Below are positions 42,545 through 50,239 of a stretch of DNA of 64,000 nucleotides, piece after piece. The stretch is from Streptomyces geranii. GTDB taxonomy: Bacteria; Actinomycetota; Actinomycetes; Streptomycetales; Streptomycetaceae. The notes beneath the pieces were generated by a model. It was not told the DNA's origin and searched no databases. It saw nothing but the letters and a program-made list of their open reading frames with translations. Both the position numbers and the translations under genes were made by a program. The stretch lies in assembly GCF_002954775.1 (NCBI RefSeq), contig NZ_KZ672952.1:314883-378882 (forward strand). Direction: 5' to 3'. Positions within the stretch are counted from its first letter, which is position 1; each line of letters starts with the position of its first letter.

Positions 42545-43651
42545 ATGGCGAAAATGCTCGCTGCACGGCTGCACGCAATCGGTGAGCCTATGTCCGTGGA
42601 CACGATCGACGTGCCCACCCCGAGACCGACCGATGTGCTGGTGCGGGTCAAGGCGTGCGGGATCGTGCCGAACATGGCCAACGTGATCAACAACTGGCCG
42701 ACCTGGTTCCCGCACCAGCCGTTGCCGAGGTTCCCCGCGATCTTCGGGCTGGACGCCGCCGGTGTGGTCGAGCAGGTCGGCGAGGCCGTGCTGCACACCA
42801 GGCCCGGTGACCGGGTGTACGTCAACCCCCTTCGTTCCTGCGGGAGTTGTCAGGTGTGCCGGGGCGGTGAACTGAGCCGGTGCCGCTACTTCACCCTGAA
42901 CGGCTACTTCAGCACCTCCCGTGACGGCCAGCGGATCTTCGACCTGTATCCCTACGGCGGCTTCGCGGAGTACATGACCGCCCCGCAGTACTCGATCGTC
43001 GACATCCCGGACAACATGACGTTCGAGCAGGCCGGCAAGCTGGGCTACATCGGCACCTCCTACGGCGCCCTCAGGAACGCCTCGGCGGGTCCCGGCCAGG
43101 TCGCGCTCATCGACGGCATCACGGGAACCCTCGGTGTCGCGTCGACCGTGCTCGCACTGACCTCCGGTGCCTCCCGGATCCTCGGGACCGGCCGCAACGA
43201 GGAACTCCTCAAGCGCGTCAAGGAACTCGACCCGGACCGGATCGAGGTCTTCCGGCTGGGCGACGGCTCCACCGGTGAGTGGGCGAAGTCCCGCACCGGC
43301 GGCGAGGGCGCGGACTACGTGATCAGCGCCCTGGGCGCCAAGGCCCCGGTGGAGACGATGCTCGACTCCATGCAGGGCGTCCGGCGGGGCGGCAGGGTCG
43401 TCAACGTCGGCGGTGTGGCCGACCGGCTGCCCGTGGACGTGAAGTGGCTCATGGACGAGCAGGTCCAGCTGATCGGCTCCAACTGGTTCAGCACCGCGCA
43501 GGGTCAGGAACTCGCCGACATGGTGGCCACGGGCGCCCTGGACCTGTCCTATCTGCAGGCCAAGCCGTTCCCGCTGTCCAGGGTCAACGAGGCGATCTCC
43601 GGACTCACGGACCGCGACGGCGGATTCAGCAACTACGTCGTCATCCCCTGA
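42545..43651 (+). CDS. medium-chain dehydrogenase lacking catalytic-zinc ligands
   Basis: 368 residues of the alcohol dehydrogenase (MDR) superfamily. The structural-zinc lobe is complete (CGSCQVCRGGELSRC). The catalytic-zinc positions are not: the usual CGICGTD is CGIVPNMAN and the usual GHEAAG is GLDAAG. The Rossmann region is at about residues 180-300 (LIDGITGTLGVASTVLAL). It may work without catalytic zinc, like quinone reductase or enoyl reductase members, or be redox-inactive on alcohols. AAGGAG lies 8 nt before the ATG. Fourth gene of the operon. Confidence 0.8.
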   Translation: MAKMLAARLHAIGEPMSVDTIDVPTPRPTDVLVRVKACGIVPNMANVINNWPTWFPHQPLPRFPAIFGLDAAGVVEQVGEAVLHTRPGDRVYVNPLRSCGSCQVCRGGELSRCRYFTLNGYFSTSRDGQRIFDLYPYGGFAEYMTAPQYSIVDIPDNMTFEQAGKLGYIGTSYGALRNASAGPGQVALIDGITGTLGVASTVLALTSGASRILGTGRNEELLKRVKELDPDRIEVFRLGDGSTGEWAKSRTGGEGADYVISALGAKAPVETMLDSMQGVRRGGRVVNVGGVADRLPVDVKWLMDEQVQLIGSNWFSTAQGQELADMVATGALDLSYLQAKPFPLSRVNEAISGLTDRDGGFSNYVVIP

Positions 43652-43662
43652 CGCCCCGTACT

Positions 43663-43706
43663 CACCCCGCGGCGGACCTGTCCTGCCCTGACACCACCGC
43701 GGGGTG
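43663..43706 (+). terminator. possible terminator after the enolase-like operon
   Basis: A 10-bp stem (CACCCCGCGG / CCGCGGGGTG) around a 24-nt loop, 11 bp past the MDR stop and before the LysR gene. Confidence 0.45.
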
Positions 43707-43762
43707 TCCATCCCACCCCGGCCGTGTGTGCGGCCGGTGTACCCGGCAGGACGGAGGAGCCG

Positions 43763-44671
43763 GTGGAACTGCGCTGGCTGGAAACGTATGTCACCGTCGC
43801 GGAGGAACTGCACTTCGCCCGCGCGGCGGACCGGCTGCACCTGGCTCCCTCGGCGCTCAGCGCCCAGGTCAGAGCGCTGGAGTCGCACCTGGGCGTCCGG
43901 CTGATCGACCGCGGCCGACGCACCCGCCCGGCGCTCACCGGCGCCGGGCGGCTGTTCCTCGAAGAGGCTCGGCTGACCCTCGCGCAGGTCGCGAGGGCGG
44001 AGGCGGTGGGCCGACGGGCCGGCCGCGGGGAGCTGGGGCACGCCGAGATCGCCTACGTGGCCTCCGCCGCGTTCTCCGGTGTGCTGACCGACGTCCTCAC
44101 CCGGTGCGCGGCCCTCGACACCCATCTCACCGTGCAGGTACGGGAGTTGGAGACTCCGGCCCAGCTGGAGGCGCTGTCCTGCGGGGACGTCGACGTCGGC
44201 TTCCTGCGCTGGCGGCCGGAGTACCCGGCCGGGATCACGGCCACCTGTCTGCTCACCGAGGAGGTCGTCCTGGCGCTGCCGGACGGCGCCCCGCTGGCGG
44301 CGTACGAGGCGGTGCCGGCGGCGGAGCTGCGTCACGAGCGGTTCGTGGCGCCGCACTTCGACGAGGAGTACGGCTGCCGCGACCAGATCCTGGAGGTGGC
44401 CGGGCGGGGCGGCTTCGCCCCGCAGTGCGCGCCTCCGGTACGGGACTTCATCGCCGCGCTCACCCTGGTGGGCGGCGGTCTCGCGGTGGCCCTGGTGCCG
44501 GACTCGCTGCGCCGCGTACGGATACCGGGTGTCGCCTACCGCCCGCTGGCCGACGTAGCGCTGACCACCCGGCTGGTGGGCGCGTACCGCAGGGGCGAGA
44601 CCTCGCCCGCGGTGCGCGGTGTGATCCGCCGGCTGCGGGAGGCCGCCGCGGCCACGACCGCCGTCGGCTGA
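43763..44671 (+). CDS. LysR-family transcriptional regulator
   Basis: 302 residues. The N-terminal winged helix ELRWLETYVTVAEELHFARA, ADRLHLAPSALSAQVRALES is typical. The inducer-binding part follows from about residue 90 (ELGHAEIAYVASAAFSGVL). The GTG at 43763 has GGAGGAG 5 nt upstream. It lies between the enolase-like operon and the CoA genes, and could regulate either; the glutarate genes just downstream are the simpler guess. Confidence 0.9.
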   Translation: MELRWLETYVTVAEELHFARAADRLHLAPSALSAQVRALESHLGVRLIDRGRRTRPALTGAGRLFLEEARLTLAQVARAEAVGRRAGRGELGHAEIAYVASAAFSGVLTDVLTRCAALDTHLTVQVRELETPAQLEALSCGDVDVGFLRWRPEYPAGITATCLLTEEVVLALPDGAPLAAYEAVPAAELRHERFVAPHFDEEYGCRDQILEVAGRGGFAPQCAPPVRDFIAALTLVGGGLAVALVPDSLRRVRIPGVAYRPLADVALTTRLVGAYRRGETSPAVRGVIRRLREAAAATTAVG

Positions 44672-44729
44672 TGCCACGGCGCCTCGGCGGGGACGAGCGG
44701 GGACGAACAGACGCATGCTGGAGGAACAC

Positions 44730-45596
44730 ATGACATCGATCAAGCACGTGGGAGTCGTCGGCGCCGGGCAGATGGGCCGGGGCATCACGGAGGTCTGCGC
44801 CCGGGCCGGGCTGCACGTCACGTTGTGCGACGTGACCGAGGACCGGGCTCGGGCGGGACTGGCGGGCGTGGCGGACTCCCTGCTCAGGGCGGAGAAGCGC
44901 GGCGCCCTCTCCTCGGAGGAACGCGCGCTCGCCCTGGCCGGGGTGACGGTCGGCGCCGATCTCACCCGGCTGTCCGGTGCGGACCTGGTCATCGAGGCCG
45001 CCGTCGAGGACGGGCCGGCCAAGACGGCGCTGTTCCGGCGGCTCGACGAGGTGGTCGCCGACCCGGCCGCCGTACTGGCCAGCAACACCTCGTCGATCCC
45101 CATCGCCCGGCTCGCCGCCGCGACAGGGCGGCCGGAGGCGGTGATCGGGCTGCACTTCTTCAACCCGGTGCCCGTCATGCCGCTGGTCGAGGTGATCCCG
45201 TCGCTGCGGACCTCGAAGGACACGGAAGAGCGTGTCCGGGCGTTCGCGACGGAGACCCTGGGCAAGCACACGGTCGTGGCCGCGGACCGCGCCGGTTTCG
45301 TCGTCAACTCCCTGCTGGTTCCCTACCTGTTGGCGGCGGTACGGATGGTCGCCTCCGGCACGGCGACGGCGGAGGACATCGACACGGGGATGACGGCGGG
45401 CTGCGCCCACCCGATGGGCCCGCTGCGCCTCGCCGACCTGATCGGCCTGGACACCGTGGCGGCGATAGGCGAGGCACTGTACGAGGAACACCGGGAACCG
45501 TTGTACGCCCCGCCCCCGCTGCTGCGCCGCATGGTCGAGTCGGGCCTGCTGGGCCGCAAGTCGGGCCAGGGCTTCTTCAGTTACCGGGCGGCCTGA
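44730..45596 (+). CDS. 3-hydroxyacyl-CoA (3-hydroxybutyryl-CoA) dehydrogenase
   Basis: 288 residues. Rossmann motif VGVVGAGQMGRGI, the HxFNP catalytic region GLHFFNPVPVMPLVEVI, GFVVNSLLVPYLL and the C-terminal GPLRLADLIGLD and GRKSGQGFFSY are all family marks. It oxidises (S)-3-hydroxybutyryl-CoA or a related acyl-CoA with NAD+. The ATG at 44730 has GGAGGA upstream; an ATG at 44715 in the ORF lies before that site. It is 58 bp after LysR and converges with the glutaryl-CoA dehydrogenase gene, the product of which would feed it after hydration. Confidence 0.9.
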   Translation: MTSIKHVGVVGAGQMGRGITEVCARAGLHVTLCDVTEDRARAGLAGVADSLLRAEKRGALSSEERALALAGVTVGADLTRLSGADLVIEAAVEDGPAKTALFRRLDEVVADPAAVLASNTSSIPIARLAAATGRPEAVIGLHFFNPVPVMPLVEVIPSLRTSKDTEERVRAFATETLGKHTVVAADRAGFVVNSLLVPYLLAAVRMVASGTATAEDIDTGMTAGCAHPMGPLRLADLIGLDTVAAIGEALYEEHREPLYAPPPLLRRMVESGLLGRKSGQGFFSYRAA

Positions 45597-45616
45597 CGGC
45601 CGCCTGTCGCACGGCC

Positions 45617-45647
45617 AGGGCGCCCGGGGGAAGTCCCCGGGCGCCCT
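45617..45647. terminator. bidirectional terminator
   Basis: A perfect 13-bp stem (AGGGCGCCCGGGG and its complement) with a 5-nt loop between two convergent CoA-metabolism genes. Confidence 0.85.
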
Positions 45648-45671
45648 CGTACGACCCGCGGGCAGCGGTGG

Positions 45672-46850
45672 TCAGCGGAACGCCGGGTATCCGGTGATCG
45701 CCTGGCCCACGACCAGTGTGTGCATCTCGTTCGTGCCCTCGTAGGTCATGACGGACTCAAGGTTGTTGGCGTGCCGCAGCGGTGAGTACTCCAACGAGAT
45801 GCCGTTGGCGCCCAGGACCGTACGGCACTCCCGTGCGATGGCGATCGCCTCCCGGACGTTGTTGAGCTTGCCGACGCTGATCTGCTCGGGACGGATGCGG
45901 TGCCGGTCCTTGAGCCGGCCCAGGTGGACGGCGAGCAGGGCGGAGTTGCCCAGGGACACGGTCATGTCGGTGAGCTTCTTCTGAGTGAGCTGGAAGGCAC
46001 TGATCGGCTTGTCGAACTGGACGCGGGAGTCGGCGTACTGGATGGCCGCCTGGAGCGAGTCGCGGGCGGCGCCGACCGCGCCGAACAGGATGCCGAAGCG
46101 GGCCTCGTTCAGGCAGGACAGGGGGCCGCGCAGGCCCTCGGCGAGCGGCAGCCGCGCCGAGTCGGGCAGCCGTACGCCGTCGAAGGACAGCTCCGAGGTG
46201 ACGGACGCGCGCAGCGACATCTTCTGCTTGATGTCCTGCGTGGTGAATCCGGGCGTGCCGCGCGGGACGAGGAAGCCGCGGACGCCGTCCTCGGTCTGTG
46301 CCCAGACGGTGGCCACGTCGGCGATGCCGCCGTTGGTGATCCACATCTTGGAGCCGTCGAGGATCCAGTCGTCGCCGTCGCGGACGGCCCGGGTGCGCAT
46401 CCCGGAGGGGTTGCTGCCGAAGTCGGGCTCGGTCAGGCCGAAGCAGCCGATGGCCTCACCGGCGGCGAGCCGGGGCAGCCACTCCTGCTTCTGCTCCTCG
46501 GAGCCCCACTTCCAGATGGAGAACATCGACAGCGAGCCCTGTACGGAGACGAAGCTGCGGAAGCCGGAGTCCGCCGCTTCCAGTTCCAGGCAGGCGAGGC
46601 CGTAGCTGACCGCGTTCGTCCCGGCGCAGCCGTAGCCTTCGAGGTGCATGCCGAGCACGCCCAACTTGCCGAGTTCCGGAGCGAGTTCGCGGGCGAAGTG
46701 CGCGTTCTCGAACCACTCTCCGATGTGCGGACGCACCCGGTCGGCGAGGAACTTGGCGACGGTGGCCTGGATCTCGCGTTCCTCGTCGGTGAGGGTGGAG
46801 GAGAAGTCGAGCAGGTCGAGGGGGTCCTTCATCGGCTTGGCGCCGCTCAT
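45672..46850 (-). CDS. gcdH: acyl-CoA dehydrogenase, glutaryl-CoA dehydrogenase type
   Basis: 392 residues. Flavoprotein signature GCFGLTEPDFGSNPSGM and WITNGGIADV, the GCDH-like HLEGYGCAGTNAVSYGL, and the catalytic Glu in YEGTNEMHTLVVGQAITG. GCDH oxidises and decarboxylates glutaryl-CoA to crotonyl-CoA. The neighbouring CoA-transferase and hydroxyacyl-CoA dehydrogenase fit this route. The start at 46850 has GGAG 6 nt upstream and overlaps the CoA-transferase stop (ATGA). Confidence 0.88.
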   Translation of the reverse strand: MSGAKPMKDPLDLLDFSSTLTDEEREIQATVAKFLADRVRPHIGEWFENAHFARELAPELGKLGVLGMHLEGYGCAGTNAVSYGLACLELEAADSGFRSFVSVQGSLSMFSIWKWGSEEQKQEWLPRLAAGEAIGCFGLTEPDFGSNPSGMRTRAVRDGDDWILDGSKMWITNGGIADVATVWAQTEDGVRGFLVPRGTPGFTTQDIKQKMSLRASVTSELSFDGVRLPDSARLPLAEGLRGPLSCLNEARFGILFGAVGAARDSLQAAIQYADSRVQFDKPISAFQLTQKKLTDMTVSLGNSALLAVHLGRLKDRHRIRPEQISVGKLNNVREAIAIARECRTVLGANGISLEYSPLRHANNLESVMTYEGTNEMHTLVVGQAITGYPAFR

Positions 46851-48073
46851 CGTGAGCTCCTTGGGTGTGGTGGCCGATCGGTTCGGTCGGTTCTGTTGTG
46901 GTGATGGTCGGAGAGACGGTGGACGATCTCCGCCGTGTGCCGGCCAAGGCCGGGCGGCGGCAGGCGGTACCGCGCCGGTGTGCCGCTCAGAGTGATGGGG
47001 TTCGCGATCTGGCGGGCGGGCGGGCCGTCCCCTCCGTCGGCGTCGGGGATGTCGACGATGCCGGGGAGGCCGAGCTTGTGGGCGAACGCGAACGCCTCGT
47101 CGAGGGTGTTGACCGGTCCGGCGGGCACGCCCGCGGCCAGCAGGACGGCCGACCAGTGGTCGGCGCCGGCCGCGCCCAGCCGTTCGCCCAGGATGTCCCG
47201 GAGGGCGGCGCGGTGGGCGACCCGGTCGGCGTTGGTGCGGAAGCGTTCGTCGTCGGCGAGACCGGGGGCCCCGACCGCCTCGGCGAGCGCCGCGAACTGC
47301 CGGTCGTTGCCCACCGCGAGCGCGATCGGGCGATCGGCGGCCGGGAAGGTCTCGTACGGGGCGATGCTCGGGTGCGCGTTGCCCAGGCGGCCGGGGACCA
47401 CACCGGCGACCGCGAACGCCGACGCCTGGTTGACCATGGCCGAGAGCAGCGATCCGAGGAGGTTCACCTCCACGTGCTGTCCCTCCCCGGTGGCGTCCCG
47501 GTGCCGCAGGGCCGCGAGGATGCCGAGCGAGGCGTGCAGGCCGGTGATCACGTCGACCAGGGCCACGCCCGCCTTCGTCGGCTCCCCGGCCGCGTCGCCG
47601 GTCACGCTCATGAGCCCGCCGACGGCCTGGACGAGCAGGTCGTATCCGGGGACGTCCGCGCCCGCTCCGCTGCCGAAGCCGCTGATCGAGCAGTAGACCA
47701 ACCCCGGGTGCCGGGCGCGGAGTTCGCGCTCGCCGAGCCCCAGCCGTTCCATCGTGCCGGGCCGGAAGTTCTCCACGAGCACGTCGGACTCGGCGATCAG
47801 CGCGCGGGCATGTCCCAGACCGGTGTAGGTCGTGAGGTCCAGGGCGACGGACCTCTTGTTGCGGTTGACACTCAGGAAGTAGGTCGACGTGCCGTCGTGG
47901 TCCGCCGGAGGATGCCAGGCCCGGGTGTCGTCCCCGATGCCCGGCCGCTCCACCTTCACCACGTCCGCGCCGAGGTCGGCGAGGAGCATGGTGGCGTAGG
48001 GCCCGGCGAGAACCCGGGAGAAGTCGGCGACACGCAGCCCGTCCAGCGCGCCGCGCTCCGCGCTTCCCGTCAC
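46847..48073 (-). CDS. class III CoA-transferase (CaiB family), possible succinyl-CoA:glutarate CoA-transferase
   Basis: 408 residues. Typical blocks: GLRVADFSRVLAGPYATMLLADLGADVVKVERPGIGDDTR, SVNRNKRSVALDL, and VPGYDLLVQAVGGLMSVTG with the nucleophilic Asp. Next to a glutaryl-CoA dehydrogenase the likely job is loading glutarate with CoA. The GTG at 48073 overlaps the upstream stop. The last 20 or so residues are His/Arg/Pro-rich (HHHNRTDRTDRPP). Confidence 0.83.
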   Translation of the reverse strand: MTGSAERGALDGLRVADFSRVLAGPYATMLLADLGADVVKVERPGIGDDTRAWHPPADHDGTSTYFLSVNRNKRSVALDLTTYTGLGHARALIAESDVLVENFRPGTMERLGLGERELRARHPGLVYCSISGFGSGAGADVPGYDLLVQAVGGLMSVTGDAAGEPTKAGVALVDVITGLHASLGILAALRHRDATGEGQHVEVNLLGSLLSAMVNQASAFAVAGVVPGRLGNAHPSIAPYETFPAADRPIALAVGNDRQFAALAEAVGAPGLADDERFRTNADRVAHRAALRDILGERLGAAGADHWSAVLLAAGVPAGPVNTLDEAFAFAHKLGLPGIVDIPDADGGDGPPARQIANPITLSGTPARYRLPPPGLGRHTAEIVHRLSDHHHNRTDRTDRPPHPRSSR

Positions 48074-48480
48074 CACCGGCGCCCCAGGGGCGATGCCGGG
48101 CGGGCGACTTCGACGAGGGGCAGTCCCTGGCCGAGGGGGGCGACGGTCCGTACGACACTCACCCGTGCCCCCACCGCGACCACGACCGGCGCCGTCCCGG
48201 TGACCTGGCAGAGCAGGTGGAAGCCCTCGTCCATCGCTACGAACCAGGTGTTGTGCGGGGCGTGGCCGTTCCGGCGTACGACGACCCCGGTCCCCTCGCT
48301 GCGTTGCCGTACGAAGGCCGTGGAGCCGCAGGAACGGCAGTACGAGCGGCGGTAGGCCGGAGTGCCGCACCACCGGCAGCGCTGGAAGAGGAGTTCACGG
48401 CCCTCTCCCGACTCGGTGTGTTCACCGGCGTATTCACTGATGTGTTCACTGGTGTCTTCAAGGGTGTCCGTCCGAAGCAT
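48070..48480 (-). CDS. Zn-ribbon/OB-fold protein (DUF35 type)
   Basis: 136 residues. A rubredoxin-like zinc knuckle (FQRCRWCGTPAYRRSYCRSCG) precedes an OB-fold. DUF35 proteins accompany thiolases and acyl-CoA enzymes and probably channel acyl-CoA substrates. The start at 48480 has AGGAGG 7 nt upstream. First gene of the leftward DUF35-CaiB-GcdH operon. Confidence 0.82.
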   Translation of the reverse strand: MLRTDTLEDTSEHISEYAGEHTESGEGRELLFQRCRWCGTPAYRRSYCRSCGSTAFVRQRSEGTGVVVRRNGHAPHNTWFVAMDEGFHLLCQVTGTAPVVVAVGARVSVVRTVAPLGQGLPLVEVARPASPLGRRW

Positions 48481-48643
48481 CACGGCCTCCTGCGCGCGGT
48501 CCGGTGACCGGAGACGAGCGGTCGGGATCCGATGTGGTTCCACCACCCTGGCCCTGCCGCGGAGTGTGGGTCAACGACGTACCGACGCATCTTTGTGCGC
48601 GGAATACGCTCCGTTCGCCCAGGTCAGAGGGGGTTTCCCGGAG

Positions 48644-50239
48644 TTACTCTCCCTGGGAGGCGTGGTCGAGCGGCAGCTGGGTCACCTGCCCGGCCGCCTC
48701 AAGACACTCCGGTACGGCGTGCAGGGCGAGGACGACGGTGGTGTCGGGCAGGTTCGTGAGGATGCCGAGTACATGTCGGGCGGTCCGGTCGTCCAGGCCC
48801 GTGGTCGGTTCGTCGACGATCAGCACGTGCGGACGGCGGGCCAGGGCCCGGCCCAGGTACACCCGGCGGAGTTCCCCGCCCGAGAGCTGTCTCCCGCCGG
48901 GGCCGACGGGGGTCGTGGCGGTCAGTCCGCTGTCGTCCAACCGCAGTTCGGCGAGGCGTTCGTCGATCTCGTCGTCGGTCAGGGCGGCATCGGCGAGGCG
49001 CCAGTTCGAGCCCAGGGTGCCGGTGAAGAGGTGGTCGTCGGCGGCGACGGCCACGACGGCGGGCCTGCCGTCGCCGCCTTCGGCCGCTTGTCGGAGGGAC
49101 GAGGCGAGGGTTCGGAGCAGGGTGCTCTTGCCGCTGCCGGAACGGCCGGTGACGACGAGCAGCGCGCCCTGGGCGACGGTGGCACCGAGGACACGTCCCG
49201 GCCGGAGGGCCATCGGCGGAAGGGGGTAGTCGGCGAAGCCGATGCCCTGCTCGGTGGACCAGGACCGTATCTCCGTGGTGGTGGGGTCGCCCTCGGTGGG
49301 CGGCATGTCGGCGGTGAGCCGGTGCTGGGCGGCCTTCGCGGTGGTCCGGGCCTCGGCGGCGGTCGCCAGTCGCTCGGCCTGGGCCAGCGCGCCGAGGGAC
49401 ATCAGGGCGACGAACACGAACGTGGGGGCTTCCCGTGCGCCGCCGGTCCCGAGGGCGGCCGTGGCGGTCACCGTGGCCGTGCCGATCAGGCTGGTGGCCA
49501 GCATGGTCCGGTGCCCGCGCCGACCGGCCGCCGCCCGTGCGGTGTCGAGCCGGGTGAGCCTCGCCGTCGTACGCGCCGCCAGCTGCCCGGCGGCGCCGAG
49601 CGATGCCAGCTCCGGCCAGGCGTCGACGGCGGTGACGAGTTCGGCGCGCAGCTCCTTACGGGTCCGCTGCTCGGCCTCACGGACCGTACCGGGCGTGCGG
49701 TGGGCGACCATCGCCATGATGACGACGCCGGCCGCGAGTACGGCCGCAGGCACGATGGACGCGGAAGCCGCCACGGCGCCGACGGCGGCGACGGTCAGCG
49801 CGGCGGTGACGGCGACGGGGGCCGTGCACTCGATCAGCGCCATCCCGGCGCTGTCGGCGTCGGCCATGCCGCGGTCGAGCAGTTCACCCGACCACAGACC
49901 GTCCTCCTGTGCCCGTTCGCTGCCCGCGGCACGTTCGAAGAGGCCGGCCCGGGCGGCGGCGACCCGGCGCAGGGCGGCGGCGTGCAGCACCAGGCGCTCG
50001 CTGTAGTTGCCGGCGACGCGGGCCATGGCGAAGGCGCGCACACCGCCGCTGGGGGCGACGTAGGAGAAGGAGCTGAAGGTGGCTGCCCCGGCGACGGCAC
50101 AGCTGCTGATGAACCAGCCCGACAGGCCGAGCAGTCCGGCGGAGGACAGTTCGGCGACGACCGCGAGCACCAGCCCGCCCGTCGCGAGGGAACGCGCCCT
50201 TCCACCACGGTCGTTCGGGGTACGGCTGCCGCCGCTCAT
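48644..50239 (-). CDS. cydC: ABC transporter CydC, cytochrome bd assembly
   Basis: 531 residues. Six-helix membrane part to about residue 290, then an ATPase with Walker A TGRSGSGKST, signature QLSGGELRR and Walker B VLIVDEPTTGLDD. CydCD exports thiols (cysteine/glutathione-type) to allow heme insertion into cytochrome bd. ATGA overlap with cydD. Last gene of the operon. Confidence 0.88.
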   Translation of the reverse strand: MSGGSRTPNDRGGRARSLATGGLVLAVVAELSSAGLLGLSGWFISSCAVAGAATFSSFSYVAPSGGVRAFAMARVAGNYSERLVLHAAALRRVAAARAGLFERAAGSERAQEDGLWSGELLDRGMADADSAGMALIECTAPVAVTAALTVAAVGAVAASASIVPAAVLAAGVVIMAMVAHRTPGTVREAEQRTRKELRAELVTAVDAWPELASLGAAGQLAARTTARLTRLDTARAAAGRRGHRTMLATSLIGTATVTATAALGTGGAREAPTFVFVALMSLGALAQAERLATAAEARTTAKAAQHRLTADMPPTEGDPTTTEIRSWSTEQGIGFADYPLPPMALRPGRVLGATVAQGALLVVTGRSGSGKSTLLRTLASSLRQAAEGGDGRPAVVAVAADDHLFTGTLGSNWRLADAALTDDEIDERLAELRLDDSGLTATTPVGPGGRQLSGGELRRVYLGRALARRPHVLIVDEPTTGLDDRTARHVLGILTNLPDTTVVLALHAVPECLEAAGQVTQLPLDHASQGE

